A DNA stretch of 19,591 nucleotides. Origin: a bacterium (GTDB taxonomy: Bacteria; Desulfobacterota; S145-22). Of this stretch, positions 1-7,303 are shown one piece after another. The stretch lies in NCBI GenBank assembly GCA_027073795.1, contig JALTEW010000330.1:1-19591 (forward strand), read 5' to 3'. Made by a program: the position numbers and the translations under genes. A model generated the notes under the pieces. That model was not told the DNA's origin and made no database searches. It saw only the letters and a list, made by a program, of their open reading frames with translations. Position 1 is the stretch's first letter, and each line of letters begins with the position of its first letter.

Positions 1-446
1 AGATAGATCCGAACGACTTAGACATCGATGTATACCGCTCCTCTGGCCCGGGAGGACAACACGTCAATACCACGGATTCTGCTGTCCGCATCACACACAG
101 GCCCACGGGTATCGTCGTGACCTGCCAGGACGAGAAATCACAGCACAAAAACAAGGCAAAGGCGATGAAGGTCCTTCGCGCCCGTCTGTTGGACAGGATG
201 GAACAGGAAAAGCATGAGGAGATATCGGAAAAAAGGCGAAACATGGTCGGGTCGGGGGACAGGAGCGAGCGAATTCGCACCTACAACTACCCTCAAAACC
301 GTGTGACAGACCACCGAATCGGCCTAACCCTGTATAAACTGGATTCTATCCTGGAGGGAGAACTTTCTCAATTGATAAATCCCCTTATTGCCCACTTCGA
401 AGCAGAACGCCTCAAAGTGGGATACAATGGCTCAGAAAATGCCTGA
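1..446 (+). CDS. prfA: Peptide chain release factor 1 (RF1), 3' part only
   Basis: RF1 recognises UAA/UAG in the ribosomal A site and triggers peptidyl-tRNA hydrolysis. The gene starts before the window; the visible frame begins at base 3 and encodes about 147 C-terminal residues. The catalytic GGQ loop lies at bases 51-59 in the context SGPGGQHVNTTDSAVR. The TTDSAVRITH and CQDEKSQHKNKAKAM segments that follow are the RF1 form, where RF2 has NRTESAVRITH. The remaining domain (RTYNYPQNRVTDHR, then a LYKLDSILEGEL helix) is also standard. The decoding PxT loop lies upstream, out of view. The end overlaps prmC, whose product methylates the GGQ glutamine, so coupled expression makes sense. No truncation is visible apart from the window edge. 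Confidence 0.97.
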   Translation, partial: IDPNDLDIDVYRSSGPGGQHVNTTDSAVRITHRPTGIVVTCQDEKSQHKNKAKAMKVLRARLLDRMEQEKHEEISEKRRNMVGSGDRSERIRTYNYPQNRVTDHRIGLTLYKLDSILEGELSQLINPLIAHFEAERLKVGYNGSENA

Positions 447-1314
447 CAAATCCCAGTGGAACATCATGAAAGCCCTCAATTGGACAGCTAATTACTTCAA
501 GGAGAACGGTATTCCCACACCCCGCCTGGATGCCGAGGTTCTTCTGTCCGAGGTTCTCGGTGTGGAAAGAATCGCTCTTTACACCCATTTCGACCAGCCC
601 CTGACAGAGGAAGAACGCGCCCGATACCGCACCTTTATCAAGCGGCGGGTCAGCGGTGAACCTGTTTCTTACATTCGTAACAAGAAGGAATTCTGGAGCC
701 GGAACCTTTACGTGGACCGTCGCGTTCTCATTCCGCGCCCGGAAACAGAAACGGTGGTTGAGGTGGTCAAGAAACGATTGAAAGAGGAGGGAGATGCCAC
801 TCCCCGGACGCTGGCTGACATCGGTTGCGGAAGTGGTGCCCTTGCCCTTGCTATCGCGACATTTGTTAACGCAACCTCCTTCCTTGTGGACAGTGACATT
901 GAAGCCCTTGTGGTGGCTTCAATGAATTGCCGAACCTATGCACAGGACGGGCCCTTTTTCCTTATTTGCGCTGACCTTTTTGCGGCCTTCCGCCCCGCTC
1001 CCATATTCGACCTGATTGTTTCCAACCCCCCATACGTCCGAAAGGAGGAGATTCCTAAACTGCCCGCCGGCATCAGAAATTTTGAGCCCGTAAAGGCCCT
1101 GGACGGGGGAGAAAACGGCCTGGAAACACTTCAGAGGCTGATTTCCCAAGCCCCCACCTATCTCAGGCCAGGCGGGCTCCTTGCTACGGAAATCGCACCG
1201 GACCAGGTAGAGTCCGTCATGAGCCTTTTTCAAACCACCAACGATTATCACGATACCCGGTTAGACCGGGACCTCACGGGACATCCCCGTGTTGTCTCGG
1301 CATGGAGAAACTGA
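427..1314 (+). CDS. prmC: Release factor glutamine N5-methyltransferase PrmC (HemK)
   Basis: PrmC is a cytoplasmic enzyme that methylates the glutamine of the release-factor GGQ motif using S-adenosylmethionine. With the ATG at 427 the protein has 295 residues, normal for the family. The N-terminal helical domain carries a PRLDAEVLL segment typical of PrmC. The SAM-binding motif DIGCGSG is at residues 131-137, and the substrate-glutamine motif NPPY at 200-203. The frame is open further upstream to a TTG at 388, but that would overlap prfA heavily; ATGs at 427 and 439 are the realistic starts, and 427 has a GTGGGA stretch just upstream. It overlaps prfA by 20 bases and its TGA abuts the murA ATG, indicating translational coupling on both sides. 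Confidence 0.94.
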   Translation: MAQKMPDKSQWNIMKALNWTANYFKENGIPTPRLDAEVLLSEVLGVERIALYTHFDQPLTEEERARYRTFIKRRVSGEPVSYIRNKKEFWSRNLYVDRRVLIPRPETETVVEVVKKRLKEEGDATPRTLADIGCGSGALALAIATFVNATSFLVDSDIEALVVASMNCRTYAQDGPFFLICADLFAAFRPAPIFDLIVSNPPYVRKEEIPKLPAGIRNFEPVKALDGGENGLETLQRLISQAPTYLRPGGLLATEIAPDQVESVMSLFQTTNDYHDTRLDRDLTGHPRVVSAWRN

Positions 1315-2568
1315 ATGGACAAAATGGTTATACACGGAGGTGAACGCCTTATCGGCGAGGTTCAAATCGGGGGCGCAAAGAACGCCGCCCTTCCCCTGTT
1401 CATAGCCGCGCTTCTCACTGATGAAGAGATTCACCTTCACAATGTTCCCGCCCTGAGAGATATCGACACGGTTGAAAAACTTCTGAGAAATATGGGTATC
1501 ACCGTCAAACGGGAGGGATTTGACGCTACGATTCAGGCGAAAAGCCTCGATACCATTGAAGCACCCTATGACCTTGTCCGAACGATGCGCGCATCTATCC
1601 TTGTCCTGGGGCCTCTGCTTGCCAGGGCACATGGGGCAAAGGTCTCTCTTCCCGGCGGCTGTGCCATTGGCACCCGCCCCATTAATCTCCACCTCGATGG
1701 CTTCCATGCCCTGGGCGCGGAGATTGACCTGGAGCACGGATACATCCACGCGAAGGCAGACAAGCTTGCAGGAACCACCATTGATCTTTCCCTTCCCACC
1801 GTGACCGGAACGGAAAATCTCATGATGGCCGCGGCGCTTGCAGAGGGAACCACCATCATTGAAAATGCTGCTCGGGAGCCCGAGGTAGTGGAAGTGGGAA
1901 ACTTCATCAACAAGATGGGAGGACAAATCTCAGGGCTCGGTACGAAAACCGTGGTTATCAAGGGCGTTTCCGCCCTTCACGGTACCGACTATACCATTAT
2001 GCCTGACCGTGTGGAGGCAGCAACCTACATGGTTGCCGCCGGGATGACACGGGGGAACCTCCTCATCAAGGGCGCCAGGCCCCAGCATCTCAAGGCGGTG
2101 ATTGATAAGCTTTCGGAGGCCGGCATGGAGATCCATGAGGAAAACGGGGGGCTCCGCTGCCTGATGACAGGCTCCATCAAGAGCGTGGATGCCAAGACCC
2201 TTCCCTATCCGGGATTTCCCACCGATGTCCAGGCTCAGCTCATGGCCATGATGTGTTTCGCAAACGGATTGAGTGTCATTTCCGAAACCGTTTTTGAAAA
2301 CCGCTTCATGCACGTGGGAGAGCTGAAAAGGATGGGGGCAGACATCCAGGTTGAAGGCCACAGTGCCATTATTCGCGGCCGGGGGGAACTCAGTGGCGCG
2401 CCGGTCATGGCAACAGACCTCAGGGCCAGCGCCTCCCTGGTCCTGGCCGGCCTGGCAGCCAGCGGAACCACAGAAATCTCACGCATCTATCACCTGGATC
2501 GTGGATACGAACGAATGGAAGAAAAACTCAGAGTAGTGGGCGCCAATATCCGGCGTGTAAAAGCATAA
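1315..2568 (+). CDS. murA: UDP-N-acetylglucosamine 1-carboxyvinyltransferase MurA
   Basis: MurA transfers enolpyruvate from phosphoenolpyruvate to UDP-GlcNAc, the first committed step of peptidoglycan synthesis, in the cytoplasm. The 417-residue product has the normal length. The substrate-binding Lys22-Asn23 pair is in GGAKNAALP, and the catalytic loop PGGCAIGTRPINLHL places the active-site cysteine at residue 116. This is the Cys type, which fosfomycin can alkylate; resistant homologues carry Asp there. Later family blocks are visible, including PDRVEAATYM, YPGFPTDVQAQ and FENRFMHVGELKRMGA. The ATG directly follows the prmC stop, so its translation probably depends on prmC translation. Its place between prmC and his genes recalls gene orders I know from Desulfobacterota. 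Confidence 0.97.
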   Translation: MDKMVIHGGERLIGEVQIGGAKNAALPLFIAALLTDEEIHLHNVPALRDIDTVEKLLRNMGITVKREGFDATIQAKSLDTIEAPYDLVRTMRASILVLGPLLARAHGAKVSLPGGCAIGTRPINLHLDGFHALGAEIDLEHGYIHAKADKLAGTTIDLSLPTVTGTENLMMAAALAEGTTIIENAAREPEVVEVGNFINKMGGQISGLGTKTVVIKGVSALHGTDYTIMPDRVEAATYMVAAGMTRGNLLIKGARPQHLKAVIDKLSEAGMEIHEENGGLRCLMTGSIKSVDAKTLPYPGFPTDVQAQLMAMMCFANGLSVISETVFENRFMHVGELKRMGADIQVEGHSAIIRGRGELSGAPVMATDLRASASLVLAGLAASGTTEISRIYHLDRGYERMEEKLRVVGANIRRVKA

Positions 2569-2592
2569 CAACCCATAAAAAGGGAGACCGTT

Positions 2593-3180
2593 ATGAAACG
2601 AACCGCCACCTTGAAACGGACCACAAAGGAAACAGATATTACCCTGAGCCTGAACCTGGATGGGGAGGGGCGTTACAATATCAAGTCAGGCATCCCTTTC
2701 CTGGACCACATGCTGACTCTGTTCGCCGTGCACGGCGCCTTTGACCTGGACCTTCAGGCCAGGGGTGACCTGGAAGTGGATGACCACCATACGGTTGAAG
2801 ATATCGGCATCGTTCTGGGTCAGGCTATCTCAAAATCCCTCGGAGATCGGAAGGGTATCACACGGTACGGGGAAGCGACCTTACCCATGGACGAGGCCCT
2901 CACCGGTGTCTATCTTGATCTCTCCAACCGAGCCTATCTCCGCTACGAGGTGACTTACCCCAACCCCAGGACAGGCACATTCGATCTGGATCTGGTAGAG
3001 GAGTTTTTCCGGGCCGTAAGCCAGAACGCCGGCATGACACTTCACATACACAAGATCTGGGGGAAAAACGGGCACCATATTGCAGAGGCTATCTTCAAGG
3101 GATTTGCCCGCGCCCTCGATACCGCTACGAGCATGGGAAAACGGGGGTCAGAACTCCCTTCCTCAAAGGGGGTTCTCTGA
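2593..3180 (+). CDS. hisB: Imidazoleglycerol-phosphate dehydratase HisB
   Basis: HisB dehydrates imidazole glycerol phosphate to imidazole acetol phosphate, step six of histidine synthesis, in the cytoplasm. At 195 residues it is the monofunctional bacterial type without the histidinol-phosphatase domain that enterobacteria fuse to it. Metal-binding motifs are clear: FLDHMLTLFAVHG near the start, DDHHTVEDIGIVLGQA, and the C-terminal GKNGHHIAEAIFKGFARAL, each matching the manganese-ligand His/Glu blocks of the family. The ATG is preceded at good distance by AAGGGAG. A 24-base gap separates it from murA, and its TGA shares one base with the hisH ATG. hisG and hisD, which often sit between murA and hisB in related orders, are not in this window. 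Confidence 0.97.
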   Translation: MKRTATLKRTTKETDITLSLNLDGEGRYNIKSGIPFLDHMLTLFAVHGAFDLDLQARGDLEVDDHHTVEDIGIVLGQAISKSLGDRKGITRYGEATLPMDEALTGVYLDLSNRAYLRYEVTYPNPRTGTFDLDLVEEFFRAVSQNAGMTLHIHKIWGKNGHHIAEAIFKGFARALDTATSMGKRGSELPSSKGVL

Positions 3181-3839
3181 TGCCCGCATTTATTGCGGTC
3201 GTCGACTACGGGAGGGGAAACCTTCGAAGCGTTTCGAAGGCCCTGGAAGCCGTCGGTATACGGGTCAAAATTGTGCAAAATCCCAAGGGAATCGAGGCAG
3301 CAGCAGCGCTTGTCGTCCCGGGCCAGGGGGCCTTCGATGATTGCATGTCCACCCTCAGACAGCAACACCTTCTTCCCTCTATCTTAAACGCAATACAGGC
3401 CGGGAAGCCATACCTGGGCATCTGTATTGGCCTTCAGATTCTCTACACCGTGAGCGAGGAACATGGCACCCATCAAGGCTTGGGCATCATCCCCGGAAGG
3501 GTGGTGCGCTTTCCCGATTCCCTTACGGACAAAGCGGGGAACCGCCTGAAGATTCCTCACATGGGATGGAACGAGGTTGCACAGGAACCCCTGTCTGTGC
3601 CTCTCTGGAAGGATATTCCGGACAGAAGCTACTTTTATTTTGTCCATTCCTATTACGGGGTCCCGGACAACACCTCGCTCGTGGCCGGTTGGACAGAATA
3701 TGGTATCCCCTTTGCCTCCGCCATCTTCCGTGATAACCTCTTTGCCGTACAGTTCCACCCGGAAAAAAGTCAGAAAGCGGGGCTGACCCTGCTCAGGAAT
3801 TTTGGTGAATGGGTGGGAAAGGAGGTTTTTGTGACGTGA
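3180..3839 (+). CDS. hisH: Imidazole glycerol phosphate synthase, glutaminase subunit HisH
   Basis: HisH is the class I glutamine amidotransferase half of IGP synthase. It releases ammonia from glutamine and channels it to HisF. The 219-residue protein starts FIAVVDYGRGNLRSV, typical of HisH. The nucleophile is Cys82 in YLGICIGLQIL. The other two triad members are His193 and Glu195 in VQFHPEKS. The oxyanion and interface regions VVPGQGAFDD and YFYFVHSYY are also recognisable. The start overlaps the hisB stop as TGATG and the end overlaps the kdsA start as GTGA. Its partner hisF is about 3.5 kb downstream, separated by Kdo genes, a transaldolase and a lipoprotein gene, so the enzyme's subunits are not adjacent here. 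Confidence 0.96.
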   Translation: MPAFIAVVDYGRGNLRSVSKALEAVGIRVKIVQNPKGIEAAAALVVPGQGAFDDCMSTLRQQHLLPSILNAIQAGKPYLGICIGLQILYTVSEEHGTHQGLGIIPGRVVRFPDSLTDKAGNRLKIPHMGWNEVAQEPLSVPLWKDIPDRSYFYFVHSYYGVPDNTSLVAGWTEYGIPFASAIFRDNLFAVQFHPEKSQKAGLTLLRNFGEWVGKEVFVT

Positions 3840-4675
3840 AAACGGTCTATGTCCGCTCTATCCCCATCGGGAAAGGGCATCCCCTTGTTCTCATCTCCGG
3901 GCCCTGTGTCATAGAGACGGAAGAGATCGCCCTGAGAACGGCCCAAACACTTCGAAATACCTGCGAAGAATTAGGAATTCCCCTCATTTACAAATCCTCC
4001 TTCGAGAAAGACAACCGGAGCACCGCGGAAAACTATCGGGGGCCCGGCCTTGAAAAGGGCCTGAGAATCCTCCAGAAAGTGAAGAAGTCCTTCGACATCC
4101 CCGTGCTCTCCGACGTTCACCGGGAAACGGATATTCCAGCCGCGGCGGAAGTTCTCGATGTCATTCAGATCCCAGCCTTTCTCTGCCAGCAAACCAGCCT
4201 GCTGATTGCCGCGGGGAAAACTCAAAAACCCATTAACGTTAAAAAGGGGCAGTTTCTTGCCCCTGACGGGATGAAAAGTCCCATTAACAAGCTTCTCAGC
4301 ACAGGAAATAACCAGATTCTCCTGACGGAGCGGGGAACCTGCTTTGGGTATTACCAGCTCGTCGCTGACATGCGCGCCATCCCCATCATGCAATCTCTTG
4401 GATTCCCCGTGGTCTTTGACGCCACCCACATCGTCAGAATCTACGGCATCCCAAGCAAGGATCCTAAAGGGGGTGAACCGGGATTTGTTCCCACACTCAT
4501 TCACGCGGGGGTGGCCGCGGGATGCAACGCCCTTTTCCTGGAAACCCATCCCTGTGTGGAAGAGGCTCTCTGCGACGCCTCCAGCATGATACCGCTTGAT
4601 CGTCTCAAGCCCCTGCTGAAACATGCCAAGGCCCTCTCGGAACTTGTCCGTTCCTGGGAGGACGGGAATGAATGA
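3836..4675 (+). CDS. kdsA: 3-deoxy-8-phosphooctulonate (Kdo-8-P) synthase KdsA
   Basis: KdsA condenses phosphoenolpyruvate with arabinose-5-phosphate to make Kdo-8-phosphate for lipopolysaccharide. The start chosen is the GTG at 3836, which overlaps the hisH stop (GTGA) and lies 10 bases after GGAGG at 3821-3825. The longer frame from ATG 3809 would translate through that ribosome site and is unlikely. This gives 279 residues, normal length. Motifs include SGPCVIE, YKSSFEKDNRS, FLCQQTSLL and the TERG segment. Cys24, His198, Glu236 and Asp247 fit the metal-ligand set of the metal-dependent class; the metal-independent class, such as E. coli, has Asn at the Cys position. It overlaps kdsC by 8 bases. 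DAHP synthase is related, but the KSSF..DNRS block identifies KdsA. Confidence 0.95.
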   Translation: MKTVYVRSIPIGKGHPLVLISGPCVIETEEIALRTAQTLRNTCEELGIPLIYKSSFEKDNRSTAENYRGPGLEKGLRILQKVKKSFDIPVLSDVHRETDIPAAAEVLDVIQIPAFLCQQTSLLIAAGKTQKPINVKKGQFLAPDGMKSPINKLLSTGNNQILLTERGTCFGYYQLVADMRAIPIMQSLGFPVVFDATHIVRIYGIPSKDPKGGEPGFVPTLIHAGVAAGCNALFLETHPCVEEALCDASSMIPLDRLKPLLKHAKALSELVRSWEDGNE

Positions 4676-5216
4676 GCCCCTGTTACCCTTCAAACAGGTA
4701 CAGGCTTTCATCATGGACGTGGACGGTGTTCTGACAGGGGGTGGCATCTACTTAGGAAGCCAGGAGCTGGAATTGAAGAGGTTCCACGTACATGATGGAA
4801 TGGGGATTACGTTACTCCGGACGGCCGGGTTGCGCGTTGGTATCCTGACAGGAAGAACCTCTGAGGCGGTAACCCTTCGCAGTAAGGAGCTGGGAATCGA
4901 CATGGTTTACCAGGGAAGCCACAACAAGTTGAAGGGATATACCTATCTAAAAGAACGTTACGCGTTTGAAGACAGTGAAGTCATGTATGTAGGGGATGAT
5001 ATTCAGGACATCCCTATCCTCAAACGGGTGGCCATTCCCGTTTGCGTCACGGACGCGGATGAGGAAGCCAAGCGCCATGCCGTATATATCACGCGGAAGC
5101 GTGCTGGAAACGGCGCTATTCGTGAAGTGGCCAACTGGTTTTTGAAAAACCGCGGCGACTATGCACACGTTATCGAAAAAATGCTAAATCAATGGGAAAA
5201 GGAGGTTGCGTCGTGA
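4668..5216 (+). CDS. kdsC: Kdo-8-phosphate phosphatase KdsC (HAD family)
   Basis: KdsC removes the phosphate from Kdo-8-phosphate, the product of the upstream gene, giving free Kdo for activation to CMP-Kdo. The ATG at 4668 is preceded by GGGAGG at 4656-4661 with six bases between, and gives 182 residues, close to known KdsC proteins. It is a minimal C0-type HAD phosphatase without a cap domain. Motif I is DVDGVLTGGG with the nucleophile Asp17 and general acid Asp19. Motif II is in ILTGRTS, a lysine follows in HNKLKGYTYL, and the metal-binding motif IV is YVGDDIQDIPIL. The family is usually a tetramer. The next gene overlaps its stop as GTGA. kdsD (arabinose-5-phosphate isomerase) is not beside it, although the genes are often clustered. 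Confidence 0.94.
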   Translation: MNEPLLPFKQVQAFIMDVDGVLTGGGIYLGSQELELKRFHVHDGMGITLLRTAGLRVGILTGRTSEAVTLRSKELGIDMVYQGSHNKLKGYTYLKERYAFEDSEVMYVGDDIQDIPILKRVAIPVCVTDADEEAKRHAVYITRKRAGNGAIREVANWFLKNRGDYAHVIEKMLNQWEKEVAS

Positions 5217-5863
5217 AGATATTTCTGGATACAGCCGATACGCAAACCATCAGGGAATTAAGTGAAATGGGCCTCGTGGACGGTGTCACAACCAACCCTA
5301 CGCTCATTGCCAGGACCGGACGGAAATTCGAAGAGGTCATCAAAGATATTTGCACTCTTATAGATGGTCCCGTCAATGCGGAAATCACCTCAACCACTGC
5401 GGGAGGAATCCTCGAAGAGGCGCACCGAATTCGCCAGTGGGGGGATCAAACTGTCATAAAGATTCCCATGAACCGGGAAGGCCTGAAGGCCGTTTGGCGG
5501 CTTTCCGAAGAGGGTATCCCTACCACCGTTACCCTCATCTTTTCCGTTCCCCAGGCTATCCTGGCCGCCAAGGCGGGGGCACGGTACCTTTGCCCGTTTG
5601 TGGGACGCCTGGACGACATCTCAAGTGAAGGAACTTCCCTGCTGTACGATATTACCACGGTCTTGAACAAATACCCGGAATGGGACTGCGAGGTGATGGC
5701 CGCGAGCATCCGTCACCCCCTTCACGTGGTGGAGGCCGCGCGCGCCGGCGTGGACATTATCACCATCCCCCCGAAGGTCATCGATCAGATGCTCATCCAT
5801 CCTCTTACTGATAAGGGAATCGCTCAGTTTCTCAAAGACGCTGAATTGTGCTATACAAAATGA
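5213..5863 (+). CDS. tal: Transaldolase, small (MipB/TalC) type
   Basis: This is a class I aldolase of the short transaldolase/fructose-6-phosphate aldolase family, acting in the non-oxidative pentose phosphate pathway. The GTG at 5213 overlaps the kdsC stop (GTGA) and follows AAAGGAGG by nine bases, giving 216 residues against roughly 215-220 for the family. The N-terminus KIFLDTADTQTI and the DGVTTNPTLIA block are diagnostic. The Schiff-base lysine is Lys83 in VIKIPM. Two specificity positions point to a true transaldolase: Glu57 (in NAEITSTTA) where E. coli FsaA has Gln59, and Phe129 (in CPFVGR) where FsaA has Tyr131. It could help supply pentose phosphates to the neighbouring Kdo pathway, but that link is inference from position. 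Confidence 0.92.
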   Translation: MKIFLDTADTQTIRELSEMGLVDGVTTNPTLIARTGRKFEEVIKDICTLIDGPVNAEITSTTAGGILEEAHRIRQWGDQTVIKIPMNREGLKAVWRLSEEGIPTTVTLIFSVPQAILAAKAGARYLCPFVGRLDDISSEGTSLLYDITTVLNKYPEWDCEVMAASIRHPLHVVEAARAGVDIITIPPKVIDQMLIHPLTDKGIAQFLKDAELCYTK

Positions 5864-5894
5864 AAAATACCACTTTCAACTGAAGGAGGGAATC

Positions 5895-6563
5895 ATGAAA
5901 AATCGGGGGAAATGCTGGATAATGCTGATCTGTTTGACTGCCATATTCTTCGTCGTCGGGTGCTCCGGGAAAAAACATCCCAACGTTACCCTGCCCGCCA
6001 GCGTCTACTCCCGGCACCTTCTGATCATGCCCTTCTACGCCGTGCGGGCAAAAGGCTCCATTGTCACATGTCCTGTATGCGGAAAGAGCAACCCCGCGGG
6101 GCCCATTTCACCTGAAGCGGAAGGAATTTTGACTGATATGCTCGTTGTCGGCCTGCAGCGTCGTGGATTTGAGGTAATCCCCATGAGCGATGTGGAGACG
6201 GAAATCATCAAAATGGGTGAAAAAGAGGCGACCCATAACCTCGTAGCTACGGCGAAGCACCTGGCGGAAAGGTTCAAGGTAAAACTTGTGGTATCCGGCG
6301 TGGTCTTTGAGTATAGAACCCGTGAAGGGAGCTCCATCGGCGTGGAAAAACCTGCCGCTGTTTCTTTCAGTCTCCATCTCATTGAGGGGGAAAATGGCCG
6401 TATCCTATGGGTGGACAGGTATAAAGAGACACAGAAAGCCCTGAGTGAAGATATCTCCAACATCGGCCGCTTTCTTAAAAGGAAAGGAAAATGGGTCACG
6501 GCACGGCGCTTGGCATACGACGGGATGAATGTCTTACTGGATCACTTTCCGGAGCCTGAATGA
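5895..6563 (+). CDS. Predicted lipoprotein of unknown function with a CPVCGK motif
   Basis: A 222-residue protein I cannot assign to a named family. It begins with a lysine/arginine n-region, a hydrophobic stretch (residues 8-20) and the lipobox VVGC, so signal peptidase II should cleave before Cys23. Ser at +2 favours outer-membrane sorting under the E. coli Lol rule. The mature part has a CPVCGK motif (Cys59, Cys62), an unusual single CxxC pair for an exported protein. The rest alternates predicted strands and helices (GILTDMLVVGLQRRGFEVIP, KLVVSGVVFEYRTREG, VSFSLHLIEGENGRILWVDRY), loosely like the N-terminal TolB/CsgG-type fold of other lipoproteins; that resemblance is weak. AAGGAGGG precedes the ATG. 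Its TGA overlaps the hisA ATG, so it belongs to the operon although no histidine role is evident. Confidence 0.8.
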   Translation: MKNRGKCWIMLICLTAIFFVVGCSGKKHPNVTLPASVYSRHLLIMPFYAVRAKGSIVTCPVCGKSNPAGPISPEAEGILTDMLVVGLQRRGFEVIPMSDVETEIIKMGEKEATHNLVATAKHLAERFKVKLVVSGVVFEYRTREGSSIGVEKPAAVSFSLHLIEGENGRILWVDRYKETQKALSEDISNIGRFLKRKGKWVTARRLAYDGMNVLLDHFPEPE

Positions 6564-7303
6564 TCCCTATTCCGGCAATTGACCTGAAAGGTGGCAGGTG
6601 CGTCCGTCTTTTAAAGGGAAAGATGGATCGCGAGACGGTTTACGGCCAGGATCCCGTGGCTATGGCAAAAAGATGGGAAGCTGAAGGAGCCAAGCGACTT
6701 CACGTGGTAGACCTTGACGGCGCCATAAAAGGTCAACCTGTTCACACCCCGACCATTTGTGACATCGTGAAGGCCATTTCAGTCCCCGTTGAAGTAGGGG
6801 GGGGGATCCGAACCCCCTCGGATATGGAAACCTACCTGAGCGCAGGTATCCATACAGTCATCGTGGGCACCTCCGCCTTTCTAAAACCAGGATTTCTGGA
6901 GCAGGCGGCCGAACAGTTCCCCAACAGGTTTGCTGTCGCGCTGGACACGCGGGGCAACCACATTGTGGTCAAGGGATGGCAGGCCTCAACCTCCGAAGAG
7001 ATTGACCCGTGGATGGAACGGCTCAACCGACTCCCCCTCTTCGCCATTATTCATACCGACGTGGGCCGGGATGGAACCCAGCAGGGGCCTAATACCTCCA
7101 CGCTACGATTCGTCTTGGAAAAGAGCACCTGTCCCGTCATCGCCTCCGGTGGGGTTGGGAGCCTGAATGACCTCACAGAACTCAGAAAGATAGAGGCGGA
7201 ACTGGAGAAACCATTCATGGGTATCATCATCGGCAGGGCCTTGTACGAACAGAAATTCACATTGCAGGAAGCTACCCGTCTCTTGGAGGCTCCCACATGT
7301 TAG
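6560..7303 (+). CDS. hisA: Phosphoribosylformimino-AICAR phosphate isomerase HisA
   Basis: HisA catalyses the Amadori rearrangement of ProFAR to PRFAR, the step before IGP synthase, in the cytoplasm. The 247-residue (beta/alpha)8 barrel opens with IPAIDLKGGRCVRL, placing the catalytic Asp at residue 8. The second catalytic Asp fits residue 129 in FAVALDTRG. Both phosphate-binding blocks are visible, VEVGGGIR in the first half and VIASGGVGS in the second, and HTDVGRDGTQQGPN is typical HisA. The C-terminal GIIIGRALYEQKFTLQEA is also family-like. The start overlaps the lipoprotein stop as ATGA, with GGAG at 6551-6554. The last seven bases overlap hisF. It is not the bifunctional PriA type as far as context shows, since no trp genes are missing or present here to judge. 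Confidence 0.96.
   Translation: MIPIPAIDLKGGRCVRLLKGKMDRETVYGQDPVAMAKRWEAEGAKRLHVVDLDGAIKGQPVHTPTICDIVKAISVPVEVGGGIRTPSDMETYLSAGIHTVIVGTSAFLKPGFLEQAAEQFPNRFAVALDTRGNHIVVKGWQASTSEEIDPWMERLNRLPLFAIIHTDVGRDGTQQGPNTSTLRFVLEKSTCPVIASGGVGSLNDLTELRKIEAELEKPFMGIIIGRALYEQKFTLQEATRLLEAPTC

Noticed and set aside
1261..1926. Open frame of 221 codons antisense to murA
   Set aside because: It is a shadow of murA with low-complexity, domain-free sequence.
3809..3835. ATG at 3809 as the kdsA start
   Set aside because: The extension runs through the GGAGG ribosome site and inside the hisH end; the GTG at 3836 gives the family-typical N-terminus.
3971..4747. Long open frame (258 codons) on the - strand across kdsA and kdsC
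   Set aside because: It lies antisense to two genes with complete catalytic motifs, has no recognisable domain, and arises from the codon bias of the + strand genes.
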